Assembly (NCBI GenBank): GCA_964521285.1
Contig: CAZFQS010000019.1
Span: forward strand, 1-62,654
Direction: 5' to 3'
Origin: G020354785 sp964521285
Lineage (GTDB): Bacteria; Bacteroidota; Bacteroidia; Bacteroidales; UBA10428
DNA: 62,654 nucleotides
The notes under the pieces are model-generated. The model was not told where the DNA came from. It made no database searches and worked only from the letters and a program-made list of their open reading frames with translations. Each line of letters opens with the position of its first letter. Position 1 is the first letter of the stretch. The position numbers and the translations under genes were made by a program. Below, piece by piece: positions 27,089-35,059 of the stretch.

Positions 27089-29353
27089 CTAAGTATTTTG
27101 AATAAATGCAGTATATGTAATTTCTTCATCAGCCTTTGCTTTTACCAGAAGAATTAATACCTCTTTTTCTTTTCTGTCTCTGGTGACTATCTTAATTTTT
27201 TTTCTGGTATTTATTATTTTATTATCACCCGGCCCTACTAATGCCGCGACAAATTCATCTTCATCTATAACTTTAATAGAGAAGAGGATACCAATATCAT
27301 TGTTCAGCACTTTTTCCCTTTTATGCCCCCACATTTTTTCTGCAGCATCATTAAAGAATATTATTTTATTGTCACTTGCTATAGTAAAGATTGCATCTGA
27401 AGATAATTCAAGAGTTTGTTCGTTCCTGTTTTTGATTTTTTCTATTCTTTCATACTGATGCTTCATTTCAAGTTTAGCTTCCTGCAATTTTTTGCTTAAT
27501 TCTTTCCTGGAATCTCGTAATAATCTCTCCTGATTCTTAAGGATTTCTGTCTGTTCTCTCAAGCTAATCTCCATGTCCTTTTCATGTGTAATATCCTGAC
27601 CAGTAAAAAATATCCTTTCAACATCACCATACATGTCGTATATTGCACCAAAGGCGCCTCTGATCCACTTTTCTTTATCCTTTTTATTTCTGACCTTGAA
27701 CTGGCCATGAAATCCCATACCTTTAATAACAGTATCCCATTTTTTGTTAAAGTTATCCAGTTCCAGGTTATCCATTAAATCAAATATTGAAATAGAGGTT
27801 ATTTCTTTGCTTGTATAGTCAAAAACCTGGAGAAATTCTTCATTAAAATCAACTATATTACCGTTTATATCTATTTCAACTTTAAGTCCCGAGTGGTTCA
27901 CAGATTCCATAATACCTTTCACTTTTAAGCTCAGATTCTTATGTTCAGAGGTATCAAAAGCAAGGAAAAGTATTCTGTCAACTTCATTGTCTTCATGTCT
28001 TATACAAGTGTAGGTCGCCATTGTCCAAAGGTCTTTTCCGGTTTTTGTCAGGTGTCTCATGTATCCTTCAAAATGTTTACCACCTTTGGCAAGGCTATTC
28101 CATATGTCAGAAAACCATTCCCTGTCTTTTTTATCAATAAATTCTGATACATGCTTCCCGTCAACTTCTTCGGTCATGGTATAGTCAAGTTTTTTAAGAA
28201 AATTTGAATTTGCATAAACCAGGTAACCCTCTTTATCGTATTCAGCACGAATCATAGTATGATTTATGGTATTTTCAAGTAATATAAATCGTTCTGCCTG
28301 TCTGGTTGCTTCTTCCTGTGTGGATTGAAGCTCTTCCATATTTTGTCGCATTTCTTCTTCCTGTGAGGCCAGGGCTTCTGCCTGGGCTTTGGTCTCTTCA
28401 AGTAATATCGAAGTTTTTATATTTATATTAGCCAGGGATAATGTAGATGCAATATTTTCAGCTACTTTTTCTACAAAATCAAGCTGATAGGATTCAATTT
28501 TATTTAAGGATGCAAATTCAATTGCACCAAATAATTCTTCTTCCTTTATCAGTGGAACTATTAATATTGATTTGGGATTCGTATATCCTAATCCTGAAGT
28601 TACGCTTACATAATCATCAGGAACATCAGTTATGTAGATCGATTTTTTTTCCAGGGCGCTTGTTCCTATTAATCCATCACCCCATTTAATTTGCTTATCT
28701 GCAAATTTTTTTCGATCATAAGCAAAAAAGGCAGACATGTCGAAATATTTATCCCGTCCCTCCCCATCTTTAAGAAGATAGAAACACCCCTGAGTTGCAT
28801 TTATATATTTTGTAAGTTCTTTAATTACATTAAATGACAGTAACTCGATATTGTCTATGTCGTTTCTCAGAATATCGCCAAACCTGGCAAGACCTTCAGC
28901 ATTCCAGTTTCTCTGTTCATCTTCCTTTCTTCGTATTATTTCATTTTCTTTATTGGAATTTAGCTTATCCCTGAGGTTAAGTAATGATTTACCGAGACTA
29001 TCATCTTCACTGACTTCTAAATCATGAGAAAAATCTTCCTGTATTAACTTTTTTGTAAATTCCTGTATTATTCTGGTTTTATTTCTTTCGTATGCAAGGT
29101 TCTTTCTATTTTTATCTATGACATTAGAAAAATATTTTGTAATAAAATAGGTTGCGCCCGGGATTATTATTATAAGTGATAAAGTAATCCAATTCAAGGA
29201 ATTTTCTGAATATAAACCTGCAAAATCACTGAATGTATAAGAAAAACTATCATGTATTTTTATATCAATAAATAAAGCAGTGACAGGAAAAATTAAGGAA
29301 ATAACAGCTGCCAGAATTGTTATTTGAACGATAAATTCTCTTTTGTTTTCCAT
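27089..29353 (-). CDS. membrane GAF/PAS sensor protein without a kinase domain
   Basis: 754 residues from the ATG at 29353 (a TTG start 18 bp upstream is unlikely). Two N-terminal transmembrane helices (about 8-30 and 48-68), a coiled linker, a GAF domain (about 150-300), a Gln/Glu coiled coil (SQEEEMRQNMEELQSTQEEA), two PAS domains with PAC ends (about 350-475 and 480-595), another coiled coil, and a final PAS domain (about 645-754) at which the protein stops. No HisKA, HATPase, GGDEF or methyl-accepting domain is present. Probably a receptor working with the kinase gene immediately downstream. Confidence 0.85.
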   Translation of the reverse strand: MENKREFIVQITILAAVISLIFPVTALFIDIKIHDSFSYTFSDFAGLYSENSLNWITLSLIIIIPGATYFITKYFSNVIDKNRKNLAYERNKTRIIQEFTKKLIQEDFSHDLEVSEDDSLGKSLLNLRDKLNSNKENEIIRRKEDEQRNWNAEGLARFGDILRNDIDNIELLSFNVIKELTKYINATQGCFYLLKDGEGRDKYFDMSAFFAYDRKKFADKQIKWGDGLIGTSALEKKSIYITDVPDDYVSVTSGLGYTNPKSILIVPLIKEEELFGAIEFASLNKIESYQLDFVEKVAENIASTLSLANINIKTSILLEETKAQAEALASQEEEMRQNMEELQSTQEEATRQAERFILLENTINHTMIRAEYDKEGYLVYANSNFLKKLDYTMTEEVDGKHVSEFIDKKDREWFSDIWNSLAKGGKHFEGYMRHLTKTGKDLWTMATYTCIRHEDNEVDRILFLAFDTSEHKNLSLKVKGIMESVNHSGLKVEIDINGNIVDFNEEFLQVFDYTSKEITSISIFDLMDNLELDNFNKKWDTVIKGMGFHGQFKVRNKKDKEKWIRGAFGAIYDMYGDVERIFFTGQDITHEKDMEISLREQTEILKNQERLLRDSRKELSKKLQEAKLEMKHQYERIEKIKNRNEQTLELSSDAIFTIASDNKIIFFNDAAEKMWGHKREKVLNNDIGILFSIKVIDEDEFVAALVGPGDNKIINTRKKIKIVTRDRKEKEVLILLVKAKADEEITYTAFIQNT

Positions 29354-29437
29354 GAGGATAATATTTAGCAAAATTTTATAACCTTAAATACTATATTTAA
29401 AAATAAATAATATTTTTTTAATATAATATTTTTTTTT

Positions 29438-29467
29438 AGGGGACAGCGTCCAAAGGGCGCTGTCCCT
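29438..29467. repeat. GC-rich hairpin, copy 1 of the AGGGGACAGCGTCC repeat
   Basis: Arms GGGACAGCG (29440-29448) and CGCTGTCCC (29458-29466) form a perfect 9-bp stem in otherwise very AT-rich DNA. A poly-T stretch precedes it on the plus strand and TTTAT follows. On the minus strand, where the neighbouring response regulator gene ends, the hairpin is followed by an A-run, so it is not a textbook terminator for that gene. The first 14 bases (29438-29451) recur exactly at 61847-61860. Confidence 0.75.
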
Positions 29468-29475
29468 TTATCCCC

Positions 29476-29835
29476 CTATTGGTAATCAATGACTTTCTTA
29501 ACTGTATCTTCGAATTCGGAATGATTTAAAGGTTTCGTGAAAATAGCTTCAATCCCGAGTTTTTTGGCCACATAAAGATAGTATGGTTTCCCTCCTGATA
29601 TAGCTATTATTTTTATTTTAGGCAACATTTTTCTGAGCTGGATTATAAATTCGAGGCCCTCCATCTCCGGCATTACTATATCTGTAATCACCAGGTCAAA
29701 GGAATTTTCTTTAACTAACTGCAAACCCTCTATTCCATTCTTAGCTTCCAAAATATCCATCTTGTCATTTCTGAAAACATTTCTTATTAACCTGCGCATC
29801 ATCAAGTTATCATCGACTATTAAGATTCTTTTCAT
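29476..29835 (-). CDS. single-domain response regulator
   Basis: 119 residues, a bare receiver domain. Acidic pair D8-D9, phospho-Asp D52 in VITDIVMPEMEG, Ser near 80 in AISGG, and Lys near 101 in FTKPLN are all present, so phosphorylation is expected. No output domain. It lies upstream of the receptor-kinase pair on the same strand and could be a phosphate shuttle in that pathway. Confidence 0.9.
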   Translation of the reverse strand: MKRILIVDDNLMMRRLIRNVFRNDKMDILEAKNGIEGLQLVKENSFDLVITDIVMPEMEGLEFIIQLRKMLPKIKIIAISGGKPYYLYVAKKLGIEAIFTKPLNHSEFEDTVKKVIDYQ

Positions 29836-30011
29836 TACATCCCTGTTTACTTTAATCTTAAAACGATACAGATGATAATTAGTTGTAATAATTGGGGGAA
29901 TTAACCAAAGGTAATGATTAAATTTAATATTAAAAAGATGAATGGAAATATTAAGAAGAGTATTCCCTATAGTTTATTAACACGGATATTGAGTGGGGTA
30001 AATAAAGGCAA

Positions 30012-30401
30012 TTAGTTAAATTCTTTATGTAATACAAATTCGACTTTATCAACAAGATACTCTAAATCAATAGGCTTTTTAATAAAATCAACAGCCCCCA
30101 TTTTCATTATTTTATCAACATTCTCTTCATCAGTAGCAGCTGATACCACAATCACCGGGGTATCTTTTGTGTTCCTGTTCTTTCTTAACTGTTTAAATAA
30201 ATCAAATCCATTAATCTGGGGCATTAATAAATCCAATAGAATTAAATCAGGAGTTCGTTTTTCAATAACTGCATATGCTTCCTTTGCGTTATATGCTGTC
30301 TCAATCTTATATCCCCGCTCGAAGAAAATGGCTTCCAATAAGACTACGTTGGTGGTAGAATCGTCAACGACAAGAATACAAACGTCTTTTTTTAATTTCA
30401 T
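30012..30401 (-). CDS. single-domain response regulator
   Basis: 129 residues, a receiver with DD at 13-14, phospho-Asp D57 in ILLDLLMPQING, Ser/Ala switch in VVSAATDEEN and Lys near 108 in FIKKPIDLE. No output domain. It is divergent from the Crp/Fnr gene (257 bp between starts) and separated from the next response regulator by 176 bp. Confidence 0.9.
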   Translation of the reverse strand: MKLKKDVCILVVDDSTTNVVLLEAIFFERGYKIETAYNAKEAYAVIEKRTPDLILLDLLMPQINGFDLFKQLRKNRNTKDTPVIVVSAATDEENVDKIMKMGAVDFIKKPIDLEYLVDKVEFVLHKEFN

Positions 30402-30569
30402 CCTTGCTAACTTTCAACAATACATAATTACAATTATAAAATACTGATATACCAAGCCGGTATTAACCAAAAAATCCTGGAATTTCGAAAGCTAATGTAA
30501 AGATAATCAAATTAACCGTTAATTCGAGAAATTTTTATTATGTATTCAATGAGCTAAATCATAAATAAC

Positions 30570-30587
30570 AGGTGATATATATCACCT
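30570..30587. promoter_or_regulatory. 18-bp perfect palindrome, probable Crp/Fnr-type operator
   Basis: AGGTGATATATATCACCT reads the same on both strands and contains TGAT-N4-ATCA, the half-site arrangement of FNR-type sites. It lies 71 bp before the Crp/Fnr ATG. A -7-like TATATTTA sits at 30627-30634, placing the dyad roughly 60 bp before the expected start site. It also lies 169 bp before the divergent response regulator gene. Confidence 0.75.
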
Positions 30588-30658
30588 TTTTATAGCCAAA
30601 TATTTTAAACACTCGACAATTTTTCTTATATTTATTCTGGTAAAAAGTTATCTGAAAT

Positions 30659-31342
30659 ATGGATATTAATAAAAATATTGCCATTGATTGTATTTCTCCT
30701 TTCAGCAATTACCTTAGAGAAGATCAAATTGAAGAAATTCAGAAACATAGCAATATTGTGAAGTACGATAAGAGAGAAGTCATATTCAGGCAAAATACCC
30801 GTACTTCTCATATCATGTTTGTAAAATCGGGGTTAATCAAGATTTTTAAAGAGGGAAGAAACAATAAATATATAATTCTAAAGATCGCCGTACCAAATGA
30901 TTTTCTCGGCTTAATGTCTATATATGGCAGTGATACCTATCAATATTCGGCTTCAGCCATTCAGACCTCGGAAATTTGTTTTATTGATAAAGATATTTTT
31001 AATAAGATATTGCAAACGAATGGGGAGTTTACTCTTTATATTATTAATTTAATAAGTAATGACGGGCTGTTCATTTTTAACAGACTTATGAGTCAGTCTC
31101 ACAAACAATTACCTGGCCGTATTGCAGATGTTATATTATATTTTTCAGAAGTCTTATTTAAAAGTAATGAGTTTGAATTCCCCTTTACCAGAAGAGAACT
31201 TGCTGAACTGGCAGGAACAACAAAGGAAAGTTTTATCAGAACACTGGCTGAATTTAAACATGACAAGATTATTAATCTTGAAGGCGCAAAAGTTACAATT
31301 AATAGTATGAATATTGTTAGAACTTTAAGTCAGCTGGGATAA
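30659..31342 (+). CDS. Crp/Fnr family transcription regulator
   Basis: 227 residues: a cyclic-nucleotide-binding-type beta-barrel (about 15-125), the dimer helix, and a winged HTH (about 165-225) with the recognition region TRRELAELAGTTKESFIRTL. The Glu and Arg of the FNR/CRP recognition helix are kept (KESFIR), in keeping with a TGAT-type half-site. Only two cysteines (near 11 and 107) are visible, so an FNR iron-sulfur cluster is unlikely; the signal could be haem, NO or a ligand. A perfect palindrome lies just upstream, suggesting autoregulation. A response regulator gene follows after 28 bp. Confidence 0.92.
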   Translation: MDINKNIAIDCISPFSNYLREDQIEEIQKHSNIVKYDKREVIFRQNTRTSHIMFVKSGLIKIFKEGRNNKYIILKIAVPNDFLGLMSIYGSDTYQYSASAIQTSEICFIDKDIFNKILQTNGEFTLYIINLISNDGLFIFNRLMSQSHKQLPGRIADVILYFSEVLFKSNEFEFPFTRRELAELAGTTKESFIRTLAEFKHDKIINLEGAKVTINSMNIVRTLSQLG

Positions 31343-31370
31343 TTCGTTATTCATCAATATAGATCTAAAA

Positions 31371-31757
31371 ATGAAAATACTTATTACGGATGATATTTTT
31401 ACTAACCGGTTATTGTTATCAGAAATTATCAAGGATTTGGGCCATGAATATCTGGAAGCTGAAAATGGTAAAATGGCAATCGAGTCTTTAATATTAAATG
31501 ATGATATTAACGTAGTTTTAATGGATATTGAAATGCCTGTCATGAATGGCCTTGAGGCTACAAAACATATAAGGCAGAAGTTGCCCCCTCCAAAGAATGG
31601 TATAACTATAATTGCACTAACAGCGCATAATCCAAAAATATTTTTCGAGGATTTTAAGGATATAGGTTTTGATCAGTTAATGACAAAACCATATTCAGCG
31701 CAGAAAATTATGAATTTGTTAGATACTATTAGCAAGGAGAATAGTAAAGTCCTTTAG
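31371..31757 (+). CDS. single-domain response regulator
   Basis: 128 residues, a receiver with DD at 7-8, phospho-Asp D52 in VLMDIEMPVMNG, Thr in ALTAHN and Lys near 109 in TKPYS. The receiver type resembles those fused to hybrid kinases. It is 28 bp downstream of the Crp/Fnr gene on the same strand and very likely co-transcribed with it. It ends 9 bp before the convergent msrC-like gene. Confidence 0.9.
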   Translation: MKILITDDIFTNRLLLSEIIKDLGHEYLEAENGKMAIESLILNDDINVVLMDIEMPVMNGLEATKHIRQKLPPPKNGITIIALTAHNPKIFFEDFKDIGFDQLMTKPYSAQKIMNLLDTISKENSKVL

Positions 31758-31766
31758 AATTATTGA

Positions 31767-32228
31767 CTATTTCATATTTAAATTATCTACAATTTTCCCT
31801 AATTCAATAGCATCAGTTTCATCAAAGTTATTATACAATATACTGTCAATATCGAAAGCTCCTATGATTTTATTATTTGAATTCTTAACAGGGATCACAA
31901 TTTCAGATTTTGTTTTTTGATTACATGCTATATGTCCCGGAAACTTATTAACATCAGTCACAATAATTGTTACCTTTCTGCGAATCGCTGTCCAGCATAC
32001 TCCCTTGTCTTTTTCCAGTTCCTGGCATGCTAAGGGGCCTTGGTAAGGCCCTACAATCAATCTGTCATTTTTTAGCAGGTAAAATCCCACCCAAAAAAAG
32101 TCCGGCATTTTATGATACAATATAGCACTTATTGTTGCCATACGGGCAATGGGATCATCAGTGGCTTTAAATAGACTTTTTATTTGTTCTGTCATTCTTT
32201 GGTACTTTCTGACTTTTTTGTCTGACAT
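31767..32228 (-). CDS. msrC: free-methionine-(R)-sulfoxide reductase (GAF domain)
   Basis: Reduces free methionine-R-sulfoxide, a cytoplasmic oxidative-damage repair step. 153 residues, one GAF domain. The three family cysteines are present: C68 in GPLACQE, C78 in KGVCWTA and C102 in FPGHIACN, followed by SEIVIPV. It is next to a Crp/Fnr regulator and response regulators, in keeping with a redox-stress neighbourhood. The upstream gap to 32762 carries two FNR-type dyads and a small ORF. Confidence 0.93.
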   Translation of the reverse strand: MSDKKVRKYQRMTEQIKSLFKATDDPIARMATISAILYHKMPDFFWVGFYLLKNDRLIVGPYQGPLACQELEKDKGVCWTAIRRKVTIIVTDVNKFPGHIACNQKTKSEIVIPVKNSNNKIIGAFDIDSILYNNFDETDAIELGKIVDNLNMK

Positions 32229-32326
32229 AATTAATAATTGATTGGATATATGCGGGACACTAAACCAATGATATTATCCCTGGTATTCTTAAGACAGCAA
32301 AAATATATGGCAGGTATCTGAACAAA

Positions 32327-32545
32327 TTAAGCACTTATGAAATCATATATTCTGATGACCTTAAAGAGATTATAAGGCAGAGGTTTTAAGATTATTCGCT
32401 TATTTCCCTTTTGATATAAGACATAGTGGTAATATGTAAAACAATACAGATTAGTAGGGAATATACCCATGCTTTCGAGTTCATCACCATTGAGACATAT
32501 GTTTCTTTTAAGCTTAAGTGTCGGGATTTGAACAGTTGGTCCCAT
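32327..32545 (-). CDS. small ORF, possibly a SymE-like protein
   Basis: 72 codons from the ATG at 32545 (a TTG start at 32566 would add 7). The segment IPTLKLKRNICLNGDELESMGI followed by KGNKRIILKP loosely resembles the SymE toxin fold (LRLSG-WL-EAGF...V.P), with the segment broken here over residues that I recall only approximately. Two TGAT-N4-ATCA dyads lie 67-106 bp upstream of the ATG, which favours a real, regulated gene. It may also be a degenerate remnant or chance ORF. It would be 98 bp upstream of the msrC-like gene on the same strand. Confidence 0.35.
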   Translation of the reverse strand: MGPTVQIPTLKLKRNICLNGDELESMGIFPTNLYCFTYYHYVLYQKGNKRIILKPLPYNLFKVIRIYDFISA

Positions 32546-32611
32546 ATTTTTGGATTTTAATTTCAAATTCTAAAACTAATATAAATTGCCCCTTGAAGTC
32601 AAGCATTACAA

Positions 32612-32627
32612 GATGATATAAATCATC
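32612..32627. promoter_or_regulatory. FNR-type dyad 1 (GATGAT-N4-ATCATC)
   Basis: Perfect 6-bp arms around ATAA. Its core TGAT-N4-ATCA matches the palindrome before the Crp/Fnr gene at 30570-30587. Faces the small minus-strand ORF starting at 32545. Confidence 0.55.
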
Positions 32628-32633
32628 ATTTTA

Positions 32634-32651
32634 AAATGATATTTATCATTT
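32634..32651. promoter_or_regulatory. FNR-type dyad 2 (AAATGAT-N4-ATCATTT)
   Basis: Perfect 7-bp arms around ATTT. Centred 23 bp, about two helical turns, from dyad 1, so two dimers could bind on the same face. Confidence 0.55.
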
Positions 32652-32669
32652 AATACGGGATCAAATATC

Positions 32670-32694
32670 ATCCTGTAAATGTTATTAACAGGAT
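32670..32694. other. inverted repeat ATCCTGT-N11-ACAGGAT
   Basis: Perfect 7-bp arms around an 11-nt AT-rich loop. It lies between the 3' end of the cotH-like gene and the dyads. It is not followed by a T-run on either strand, so a terminator role is uncertain. Confidence 0.4.
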
Positions 32695-32761
32695 AATAAA
32701 CACCATCATTTATCCAAATTATAAATAGTAAGGGGGAGCTCAGGGAGAACGGAGAATAAAC

Positions 32762-34951
32762 TTATCTCTTAATCAATTTCCTTATGCCAACTAATTTTGA
32801 ATCCAGAGTAATATGCATTATATATACACCGGCAGGTAAGTTTGCAACATCATTTAATATTATCTCTTTGTATCCCTGGGTTATTCTACCTGATAGTTCA
32901 AGCGTGGACTGGCCTAAAAGATTTAAGAGTGTAATCTTTAAATCCCCTGAATATGAGCTTGTTATTGTAAGTGATAACTGATCGGTAAAGGGATTTGGAT
33001 AAGCTTCAAATCCAACATATTCCAGTCCTGTTTTATTTTCAAAGGAAGAATAAATAACTACAGGGTAATATATATTGTCTATATTATCATCGATCCATTG
33101 AATGCGGCCAGTAAGCCAGTTTTTAATGTTCTGGATCTCCTCCTCATATGTTTGTGATATATAGTTAGGAAAGAACAGACTTTCACTAATAACAGGCCAT
33201 ACCTCGTAATTACGTTCCCTTGGCTCCTGGATGTAATTAACCATGGAATCTATTAATGCAAATAAAGAATCATTATTCAGCATTCCCTGTCTCAGTTCAT
33301 GCCAGCGATCCTTAAACAATTCCACGAATTCTGCATCCTGTAATATACGTGTAACAGGCAGCCTTGTATTGATGTCAAATTGCCAGCCATATGTTAAACC
33401 TCCTTCCTGGAAGATAGTATTCCCGAAAGCAAGATCATAGTCCCATAACGGGCCGAACTTTATCCTGTTATCCCTGTCTGCCCTGTCTTTATAAAAATAT
33501 GTACTATATAAATAAGCATCGGCATTTTTAGTTAACTCATTGATTACTAAATTATCAACAAGGGAAGAATCACTCATATATTTTCTGAATCCTGCATCGG
33601 GATCCATAAAATCATCACTAAACAGAACAGACATACATGTATCCAGGAACGAATAAATATATTCTGTCTGCTCCGGCTGTATCATGTCTGCCTTAGGATA
33701 TACAACCTCTACATCACTATAATCCTTATCAAGGCGCATAATATAACCTCCGGTAACATTTATTCCTGTAATTTCCTCTTCGCGAAGTCTGGCTATATTA
33801 ACCCTGTCGGCATTTCTTTTTATGGTCTCAGAAAGCCTGTACAACCCGAGATATTCACCGTTCATAATTAACTCGCAAAATTGACTGCGGGGTTGATAGC
33901 TTCCAAGTCTGCTTCCTAAATCAAGGATCATTTTGTTGCGGAACAGACTCTTATCATGAAACGGGCCAAACAGGATCCAGTCATCATCTGCGGGCATGCC
34001 AAGCAGCGTGACATTAGTATCTATCTCTATTGCATCAGTAGTATAAATGGTTTCGAACCTGTAGGATCGCTTGGGATATTCAGCTGAAGATTGGCCTCTT
34101 ACTTCAATAGAGATTTCTCCTGAATATATATTAAATGAATCGGAAGGTAAGTTATATGCACCGGGCCCGCTGTCAATAACACCCATAAATGCTTTTCTTC
34201 GAATTTTTCTGTAAGGTATACCATATTCATCGGTATTGATAAATACAATGGGAAAATCAGTGGAATCAAGCATAAATTGTCTTTTATACCTGAATACATC
34301 AGAATAAAAACTATATTGTCTGTCTGTTAAATTGTGTAAAGTCGCTTTAAAATAAAGATCAGAACCGCCGATAGTATCATTAAGAACATGCACAGCCAGA
34401 ATATTCTGACCGTCAACCAGAAAGGAATCCAGCCCGGGCAAATCAAAGTAATAACCCAAAACTGGAAATTGTTGTGTTTCCCGTTCGTGCGATCTTACTG
34501 TGACATCATTGAATGCAGGTGTTTCTATAGAATCGTTTATATTTATCCTTAATAATTCTTTACCATTAAGGTATGCTATGTATCCGTCATCGAAGTTGCA
34601 TGAGAGATTAATTTCACTTACATTTGATTTATCTTCAATATTGAACCTGTATCTGAGGTAAAGCGAAACTGTTCCCTCATCAATAATTACATCCTCGTTA
34701 AAATTTCCGTATCCAATTGATCCTGTGTCCTGGATCCACAGAGAATCGACAAAATCCGGCATATACCAGTTTGAGTCAGGCTCTTCCGTTGCAGGAAAAT
34801 ATTTAAAAGGCGTTGTCCTGGAGTTGATAAAATAATTCTGGCACAGGGTGTCTGTAAAACCTGAAATCAGAACCAGATAAATGATGAATATACTGATGGA
34901 CGAAATAACTTTTTTTAGCTTTCCGGCATTTAGTGGTACCTGTGAAATCAT
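32762..34951 (-). CDS. CotH kinase family protein with type IX secretion domain
   Basis: 729 residues. Signal peptide (about 15-37), an N-terminal beta-sandwich (about 40-210; DGYIAYLNGKELLR), a CotH kinase-like domain (about 230-590; RGQSSAEYPKRSYRFE, LRLDKDY-type loop and the conserved FGPLWDYDLAFGN near 497), and a C-terminal T9SS sorting domain (about 650-729; YPNPFTDQLSLTI, LPAGVYIMHI). Exported through type IX secretion and probably anchored to or released from the surface. CotH proteins are atypical kinases that phosphorylate partner proteins in Bacillus spores; the target here is unknown. Confidence 0.9.
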   Translation of the reverse strand: MISQVPLNAGKLKKVISSISIFIIYLVLISGFTDTLCQNYFINSRTTPFKYFPATEEPDSNWYMPDFVDSLWIQDTGSIGYGNFNEDVIIDEGTVSLYLRYRFNIEDKSNVSEINLSCNFDDGYIAYLNGKELLRININDSIETPAFNDVTVRSHERETQQFPVLGYYFDLPGLDSFLVDGQNILAVHVLNDTIGGSDLYFKATLHNLTDRQYSFYSDVFRYKRQFMLDSTDFPIVFINTDEYGIPYRKIRRKAFMGVIDSGPGAYNLPSDSFNIYSGEISIEVRGQSSAEYPKRSYRFETIYTTDAIEIDTNVTLLGMPADDDWILFGPFHDKSLFRNKMILDLGSRLGSYQPRSQFCELIMNGEYLGLYRLSETIKRNADRVNIARLREEEITGINVTGGYIMRLDKDYSDVEVVYPKADMIQPEQTEYIYSFLDTCMSVLFSDDFMDPDAGFRKYMSDSSLVDNLVINELTKNADAYLYSTYFYKDRADRDNRIKFGPLWDYDLAFGNTIFQEGGLTYGWQFDINTRLPVTRILQDAEFVELFKDRWHELRQGMLNNDSLFALIDSMVNYIQEPRERNYEVWPVISESLFFPNYISQTYEEEIQNIKNWLTGRIQWIDDNIDNIYYPVVIYSSFENKTGLEYVGFEAYPNPFTDQLSLTITSSYSGDLKITLLNLLGQSTLELSGRITQGYKEIILNDVANLPAGVYIMHITLDSKLVGIRKLIKR

Positions 34952-34994
34952 TTTATCTTCCGGGATTAATTAAATACTTTTGTTCTGTAATTTA

Positions 34995-35013
34995 TAACAG
35001 GCTTTTAACAGGC
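34995..35013. promoter_or_regulatory. 8-bp direct repeat TAACAGGC, one helical turn apart
   Basis: Two exact copies at 34995-35002 and 35006-35013, 11 bp apart, 44 bp upstream of the cotH-like start. Same-face spacing fits a regulator binding two half-sites, but no regulator is known. Confidence 0.3.
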
Positions 35014-35059
35014 ATTCTTTGAAAAGTCCTAAAGGTAATAAAAATATTTAATAGTGATC

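Noticed and set aside
29438..29467. Hairpin considered as the terminator of the response regulator gene ending at 29476
   Set aside because: On that gene's strand the hairpin is followed by an A-run, not a T-run, and its first half recurs elsewhere as a dispersed repeat.
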